From the NCBI GenBank assembly GCA_017414965.1, contig JAFQJL010000016.1, positions 1-64,000 on the forward strand: a stretch of 64,000 bases of DNA. Reading direction: 5' to 3'. The notes under the pieces were generated by a model. The model was not told the origin of the DNA and did not search any database. It saw only the letters and a list, made by a program, of their open reading frames with translations. The translations under genes were made by a program, and so were the position numbers. The stretch comes from Clostridia bacterium. Its GTDB lineage: Bacteria > Bacillota > Clostridia > Oscillospirales > Acutalibacteraceae. Positions 60,616-64,000 of the stretch are shown in pieces (position 1 is the stretch's first letter; each line of letters opens with the position of its first letter).

Positions 60616-60654
60616 CCATCGGTTCCGACCGTAATATGACAGGAGGGATTTGTT

Positions 60655-60858
60655 TTGAAGATCATTGACCGTATCGCGTTACTGCTGGTGATCGTCGGCG
60701 CCGTCAACTGGGGACTGATCGGCCTGTTCCAGTTTGACCTTGTCGCGTGGATCTTCGGTGGACAGGATGCGCTGTTTTCGCGCATCATCTACACCATCGT
60801 AGGTATCTGCGGCTTGTGGTGCTGCTCGCTGCTGTTCCGCACAAAAGCAATGGAATAA
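60655..60858 (+). CDS. DUF378 family small membrane protein
   Basis: A 67-residue protein with two hydrophobic helices; IIDRIALLLVIVGAVNWGLIGLFQFDLVAWIFG is the DUF378 pattern (helix 1 with the VNWGL signature), and the second helix IIYTIVGICGLWCC ends the protein. Function of the family is unknown. TTG start selected by ACAGGAGGGATTTGT; no upstream ATG. The sigma-G-like promoter suggests forespore expression. Confidence 0.9.
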   Translation: MKIIDRIALLLVIVGAVNWGLIGLFQFDLVAWIFGGQDALFSRIIYTIVGICGLWCCSLLFRTKAME

Positions 60859-60900
60859 AACACAAAGCGTCCCGAAAAATCGGGACGCTTTGTGTTTTTA
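60857..60900. terminator. Bidirectional terminator
   Basis: Perfect 19-bp stem (AAAACACAAAGCGTCCCGA with its complement) around AAAA, between convergent DUF378 and MntP genes. Confidence 0.93.
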
Positions 60901-61458
60901 CATCACCGAAAGCAGCGCGCGCAAGCTGAGTATAATCAGCAATCCACCGCCGATCAGCAACGCCGGTCGACCGAAGCGCGCTCCCAACCGCGTGCCCAAT
61001 CCGGTGCCCAGCAGACACATCACAAAGGTCACGGCGGCAGTCACCGCACAGCCGAGGAATCCGCCCGTCGGATGCGCCAGCAGTCCGGTCGGCGGCGACA
61101 GCGCCATCGTCACCCCCACCGACATCGCATCCAAGCCGGTCGTGAGCGCCGTGAGCAACAAATGCCCCGACGGCGTTTCCTCCGGCTTTCGGAATGCTTC
61201 GCGGATGCGGCAAATTCCTAAAAACAGCAAAACGACAAAAATGATCCAACCGCTGACCGTCTCCAACGCCGCCGCCACCGAGCCGACCGTCAGCCATCCG
61301 ACAAGCGGCATTACTGCATGCGCCAGCGCAAACCAAAAGGATATTTTCATCAGATCCGTCGCCCGTTTTTCCCCTATGCTCAAGCCGACGGCTACCGCCG
61401 CGGTCATGGCGTCCATACCGACGCCTACTGCCAGCAGCAGCAAATTCCACCAGGACAT
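60898..61458 (-). CDS. mntP: Manganese efflux pump MntP-like protein
   Basis: A 186-residue membrane protein with six helices. The two conserved repeats GVGMDAMTAAVAVGL (about 12-26) and GLDAMSVGVTMAL (about 109-121) each carry the metal-binding Asp of the MntP/DUF204 family. It exports Mn(II). I see no yybP-ykoY riboswitch in the short upstream region. TTG/GTG alternatives exist downstream but ATG 61458 after AAAGGGGAGAATGCG is clear. Confidence 0.88.
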   Translation of the reverse strand: MSWWNLLLLAVGVGMDAMTAAVAVGLSIGEKRATDLMKISFWFALAHAVMPLVGWLTVGSVAAALETVSGWIIFVVLLFLGICRIREAFRKPEETPSGHLLLTALTTGLDAMSVGVTMALSPPTGLLAHPTGGFLGCAVTAAVTFVMCLLGTGLGTRLGARFGRPALLIGGGLLIILSLRALLSVM

Positions 61459-61471
61459 CGCATTCTCCCCT

Positions 61472-61500
61472 TTGACAGACAGAGTCTCTTAGTGTATACT
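61472..61500 (+). promoter_or_regulatory. Consensus sigma-A promoter for ispF
   Basis: TTGACA (61472-61477), 17-base spacer, TATACT (61495-61500). Confidence 0.88.
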
Positions 61501-61539
61501 ATGTGGTAGACACATCAACAGTGACAGGAGGATTGGCTT

Positions 61540-62007
61540 ATGCGAATCGGACACGGGTACGACGTACACAAATTGGTCGCCGACCGAAAACTTATTTTGG
61601 GCGGCGTGGAGATTCCCTATCACAAAGGCTTACTGGGGCATTCGGACGCAGACGTGCTGGCACACGCGATCTCGGATGCGTTGCTCGGTGCCGCCGCGCT
61701 CGGCGATATCGGCAAGCTGTTTCCCGACACCGATCCGGCGTATGCCGGCGCCGACAGCCTTAAGCTGCTTGCCGAGGTTATGCGGCAGATCCGCGCACAC
61801 GGCTACGAATTGATCAACGTCGATGCCACCGTGCTGGCGCAGGCGCCCAAGCTCCGACCGCATATTGATGCGATGCGTGCCAAGCTCGCCGATGCCTGCG
61901 GCGTGTCGATCGACCAGATCAGCGTCAAGGCCACCACCGAGGAAGGGCTCGGCTTTACCGGTGCCGGTGAGGGAATCGCCGTTCACGCCGTTTGCTTGTT
62001 GTCATAA
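61540..62007 (+). CDS. ispF: 2-C-methyl-D-erythritol 2,4-cyclodiphosphate synthase
   Basis: MEP-pathway enzyme of isoprenoid synthesis. It is 155 residues. Zinc ligands Asp8, His10 ([10 protein letters not shown]) and His42 ([18 protein letters not shown]) are present, as is the C-terminal [42 protein letters not shown]. IspD is not adjacent. Confidence 0.97.
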   Translation: MRIGHGYDVHKLVADRKLILGGVEIPYHKGLLGHSDADVLAHAISDALLGAAALGDIGKLFPDTDPAYAGADSLKLLAEVMRQIRAHGYELINVDATVLAQAPKLRPHIDAMRAKLADACGVSIDQISVKATTEEGLGFTGAGEGIAVHAVCLLS

Positions 62008-62011
62008 AACC

Positions 62012-62056
62012 CGCCTCCTTTGCATAGGAATATTCCGGCAAAGGAGGCGTTTTATT
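62012..62056 (+). terminator. Terminator-like hairpin that contains the yabP RBS
   Basis: CGCCTCCTTTGC (62012-62023) pairs with GCAAAGGAGGCG (62038-62049) with an inner GGAATATTCC extension, then TTTTATT. The 3' arm contains AAGGAGG, the only RBS for yabP at 62057. It can end ispF transcripts and hide the yabP RBS in readthrough RNA. CATAGGAA at 62023-62030 with ATAA 14 bases upstream gives a weak sigma-E-like match. Confidence 0.8.
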
Positions 62057-62338
62057 ATGAAAAATTCACCGGCCGTTACCCCGCGTCCGCATACGCTGAA
62101 CTCCGCCGACCGACACACGCTGTCGCTGACCGGCGTGACCGACGTGGACAGCTTTGACGATACCGCCATCGTGGCGTACACCGATTTTGGCGGACTGACC
62201 ATTCGCGGCGAGGATCTGCATATCACGCGGTTGTCGCTGGATAACGGCGAGCTGGATCTGGAAGGCAGTCTGCTGTCGCTGGTGTACTCCGGCGTGGGCG
62301 GACGGCGCAAAGGTCTGCTCGGCAAACTGTTTCGCTGA
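62057..62338 (+). CDS. yabP: Sporulation protein YabP
   Basis: A 93-residue YabP, required in B. subtilis for spore cortex synthesis. HTLSLTGVTDVDSFDDTAIVAYTDFGGLTIRGEDLHITRLSLDNGELDLEGSL contains the beta-strand family core (about 22-75). The ATG follows AAGGAGG held in the hairpin above. It shares one base with yabQ (TGATG). The order yabP-yabQ-divIC-yabR is the same as in B. subtilis. Confidence 0.95.
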   Translation: MKNSPAVTPRPHTLNSADRHTLSLTGVTDVDSFDDTAIVAYTDFGGLTIRGEDLHITRLSLDNGELDLEGSLLSLVYSGVGGRRKGLLGKLFR

Positions 62339-63021
62339 TGTTTACCGAGACCATCTCCCACCAGTTGTACAGCGCGTTTCTGTTTAGCGGATGGGGATTT
62401 CTGTTCGGTCTGTACGCCGATCTGTTTACGGTGTGGCGGCTGACCTTTCACAGCCGACGCTTGTCGGCTATATTGCAAGACATTGCTCTGCTGCTGAGCG
62501 GCGCGGTCGCCTTTTTTCTGCTGGCATTGCCGCTGTCCGGTGGTCGATTGCGCTGGTATCTGTTTGTCGGTGCGGGAGTCGGATTTTTGGCGTGGCAAAA
62601 AACGCTCGGTCGGATCGTGGTACCGGCGCTGACACGCCTTGCCTCCAAAATCCGGCGTGCCGTCGCGGTTTTTCGACGTTGGATCGACCGCCGTACCGAG
62701 AAAGTGCGCGGTTTTGTAAAAAAAGGCGGCGATTTTTTGAAAAAACACTTGCATTCCCTTGTGTGCGCGTTATATAATAAATTAGATATTTGTGTCTATT
62801 TGAAAGACGCGCGCAGGAAGGAGGGCGATCATCTTGGCGAGCAAACGCACTTACCGTCAACCTCGCAAGAAAAAAAGCATATTTTTGCGCATCGCCCTCG
62901 CGGTATTCGCCGTCTACACCATCGTCATGCTCATCCAACTGCAAATGGAGATCAACGCGAAGGAGAAGGATCTCGCCGATCTGCAACAGCTCCAATCCCA
63001 GCTCTCCGCCGAAAACGATAG
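62338..63021 (+). CDS. yabQ: Spore cortex biosynthesis protein YabQ, 3' end uncertain
   Basis: Residues 1-100 are a clear YabQ: QLYSAFLFSGWGFLFGLYADLFTVWRL and LSAILQDIALLLSGAVAFFLLAL, with three to four hydrophobic helices acting at the forespore membrane. The basic segment (RRWIDRRTEKVRGFVKK) is also usual. The last 60 residues overlap divIC by 188 bases, are rich in Arg/His, and look like a shadow of the divIC frame. Runs of seven A, six T and six A near 62717-62745 are possible frameshift sites; a shift there would end the protein near 62780. Full length is 227 residues as read. Confidence 0.8.
   Translation: MFTETISHQLYSAFLFSGWGFLFGLYADLFTVWRLTFHSRRLSAILQDIALLLSGAVAFFLLALPLSGGRLRWYLFVGAGVGFLAWQKTLGRIVVPALTRLASKIRRAVAVFRRWIDRRTEKVRGFVKKGGDFLKKHLHSLVCALYNKLDICVYLKDARRKEGDHLGEQTHLPSTSQEKKHIFAHRPRGIRRLHHRHAHPTANGDQREGEGSRRSATAPIPALRRKR
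62749..62778 (+). promoter_or_regulatory. Putative sigma-A promoter for divIC
   Basis: TTGCAT (62749-62754), 18-base spacer, TATAAT (62773-62778), inside the annotated yabQ frame. Confidence 0.6.
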
Positions 63022-63127
63022 CATGGAGCAGCAGTTGGAGACCCCCGAGCAGATCCAGCAGGATAACGCCTACGATTCGGGGTATATTCATCCGGGGCAG
63101 GAAGTGTACGTCGAGACCCCGAAGTAA
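62834..63127 (+). CDS. divIC: Septum formation initiator DivIC/FtsB-like
   Basis: A 97-residue bitopic protein: basic cytoplasmic tail (KRTYRQPRKKK), one membrane helix (about 17-35), a coiled coil (about 38-68) and a short extracytoplasmic end with YIHPGQEVYVE. This is the layout of DivIC, which joins FtsL and DivIB in the divisome. TTG start after GGAAGGAGGGCGATCATC. Confidence 0.92.
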   Translation: MASKRTYRQPRKKKSIFLRIALAVFAVYTIVMLIQLQMEINAKEKDLADLQQLQSQLSAENDSMEQQLETPEQIQQDNAYDSGYIHPGQEVYVETPK

Positions 63128-63195
63128 TCTGTCATCAATGCCTTCGGGCATTTGAAATTTGTTCGTGCGAAACAGCAGGAGGCCAGCTACCAGTC

Positions 63196-63648
63196 ATGCA
63201 GTTTGAAGTCGGTTCCATCGTGGAAGGAAAAGTCACCAGCATCACCAATTTCGGCGCTTTTATCGAGTTGCCGGAGAAAGCCACCGGTATGGTGCACATC
63301 TCGGAGGTCGCTCCTACGTATGTGCGCGAAATCCGTGATTTCTTGACCGAAGGCCAGCAGGTCAAGGTCAAGGTTATCAACATTTCTCCGGAAGGGAAGA
63401 TCGCGCTGTCCATTAAGAAGGCAGCCGAGGCTCCGCGCCGTCAGCCGCGGCAGGCGGCCCCTGTCTCCCACCGTCCCGGCGACTTTGAATGGCGTCCGAC
63501 CGCACAGAGCAGCACGGATTTCGAAGATATGATGAGCAAATTTAAAGCCACCAGCGACGAGAAGATCTCTGATCTGAAGCGTTCGCAAGACGGTCGCCAC
63601 GGCGGTTTTTCCCGCGGTCGCGGTCGCGGAAACTCGAATTTCGATTGA
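63196..63648 (+). CDS. yabR: S1 RNA-binding domain protein (YabR-like)
   Basis: A 150-residue protein. The N-terminal S1 domain (about 1-72) begins FEVGSIVEGKVTSITNFGAFIEL and ends SPEGKIALSIKKA. The C-terminal half is low in complexity: Pro/Arg/Gln-rich, then Arg/Gly repeats (GGFSRGRGRGNSNFD) that resemble an RNA-binding tail. Role in translation or RNA metabolism is inferred from the domain. RBS CAGGAGG lies some 15 bases upstream. Confidence 0.93.
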   Translation: MQFEVGSIVEGKVTSITNFGAFIELPEKATGMVHISEVAPTYVREIRDFLTEGQQVKVKVINISPEGKIALSIKKAAEAPRRQPRQAAPVSHRPGDFEWRPTAQSSTDFEDMMSKFKATSDEKISDLKRSQDGRHGGFSRGRGRGNSNFD

Positions 63649-63653
63649 TGTTT

Positions 63654-63690
63654 AAGAAGCGCCGGCGAGACTCGCCTGCGTTTTCTTATG
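63654..63690 (+). terminator. Terminator between yabR and purA
   Basis: CGCCGGCGAG and CTCGCCTGCG pair with one mismatch, followed by TTTTC. Moderate. Confidence 0.65.
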
Positions 63691-63715
63691 TATATTTCAG
63701 GAGGTTTACAGCATT

Positions 63716-64000
63716 ATGGTTAAAGCGATCGTAGGTGCCAACTGGGGCGACGAGGGTAAAGGTAAAATTACCGACGTTCTGGCGGCACAATCCGACATCG
63801 TCATCCGTTTTCAGGGCGGTGCCAACGCCGGTCATACCATCATCAACGATTATGGCCGCTTTGCGCTTCACATTCTGCCGTCCGGCTCGTTCTACTCCCA
63901 CGTAACCAACATCATCGGCAACGGCGTCGCGTTGGATGCACGCAAGTTGGTCAACGAACTGAAAAGCATTACCGATCAGGGTGTGCCGGCTCCCAATCTG
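63716..64000 (+). CDS. purA: Adenylosuccinate synthetase (5' part, cut by window end)
   Basis: GTP-dependent enzyme making adenylosuccinate from IMP and Asp. The visible 95 residues contain VGANWGDEGKGKITD (about 6-20) with the P-loop and the catalytic Asp, and GGANAGHTII (about 38-47) with the catalytic His. The remaining 330 or so residues lie beyond the window. RBS CAGGAGGTTTACAGCATT. Confidence 0.97.
   Translation, partial: MVKAIVGANWGDEGKGKITDVLAAQSDIVIRFQGGANAGHTIINDYGRFALHILPSGSFYSHVTNIIGNGVALDARKLVNELKSITDQGVPAPNL

Noticed and set aside
61459..61540. A manganese (yybP-ykoY) riboswitch before the MntP-like gene
   Set aside because: The gap is short, mostly the opposing ispF promoter, and lacks the conserved motifs.

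Overview
The window is a gene-dense chromosomal segment from a low-copy Firmicute, most likely a spore-forming, anaerobic member of the class Clostridia (Oscillospiraceae/Ruminococcaceae-like). The evidence is the set of sporulation genes (two GerW/YtfJ-family genes, yabP, yabQ, a DacF-like carboxypeptidase), a T-box leader, a class 1B dihydroorotate dehydrogenase (pyrD plus pyrK), AddB, strong AAGGAGG ribosome binding sites, and many sigma-A promoters with 17-base spacers. Most of the DNA is moderately GC-rich. The first 600 bases are the exception: a mosaic of small palindromes followed by one AT-rich orphan gene. I see no tRNA, rRNA, CRISPR array, prophage or transposase.

Layout. (1) 1-620: palindromic repeat block and the AT-rich gene. 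(2) 720-15.5 kb: a YwaF-like membrane protein, then a long leftward run: M50 protease, scpA, scpB, gerW-like, dacF-like, rluB-like, pyrC, pyrF, pyrK, pyrD, ruvX, addB (interrupted by an in-frame TGA), an HPr-kinase-like ATPase and ilvE. (3) 15.7-26.8 kb: rpmB, an orphan winged-helix regulator, a PhoR/PhoB-like two-component pair, tspO, a pyridoxal/pyridoxamine kinase, a UspA-like protein, an AEC transporter whose promoter/RBS region is duplicated, cca, nth, glyA and rarA. (4) 26.9-31.9 kb: potABCD polyamine transport operon behind a long, foldable leader, then a mutarotase-like gene. (5) 32-41.5 kb: DivIVA-like protein, PC4/YdbC-like protein, uppP, a large ATPase-FtsX fusion, the leftward rpsF-ssb-rpsR operon, prfB, a HAD phosphatase and a membrane-anchored GH25 lysozyme. 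(6) 41.5-50.8 kb: leftward M20 peptidase with two polytopic membrane proteins, then an operon encoding lipoprotein, response regulator, histidine kinase, DUF1385, PrmC, DUF2953 and a second GerW. (7) 50.9-60 kb: metG, tatD, then leftward branched-chain amino acid genes (T-box, ilvN1, ilvB, ilvN2, leuC, leuD) and a detached hisH-hisF pair. (8) 60.1-64 kb: nrdR, a DUF378 gene behind a sigma-G-like promoter, mntP-like, ispF, yabP, yabQ, divIC, yabR and the start of purA.

How the genes fit together. Pyrimidine synthesis (pyrCFKD) is embedded in a housekeeping operon with chromosome segregation and RNA modification genes. Branched-chain amino acid synthesis is split between a T-box-controlled first gene and an internal promoter in front of ilvB. 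Sporulation functions are scattered: dacF-gerW, DUF2953-gerW, yabP-yabQ-divIC-yabR and DUF378. The observations most worth a second look are the nonsense codon in addB, the sigma-G-like promoter in front of the DUF378 gene, the structured potABCD leader, the tandem duplication upstream of the AEC transporter, the ilvN paralogue pair around ilvB with split regulation, and the yabP RBS sequestered in a terminator-like hairpin. No single obviously new multi-gene defence or biosynthetic system stands out.
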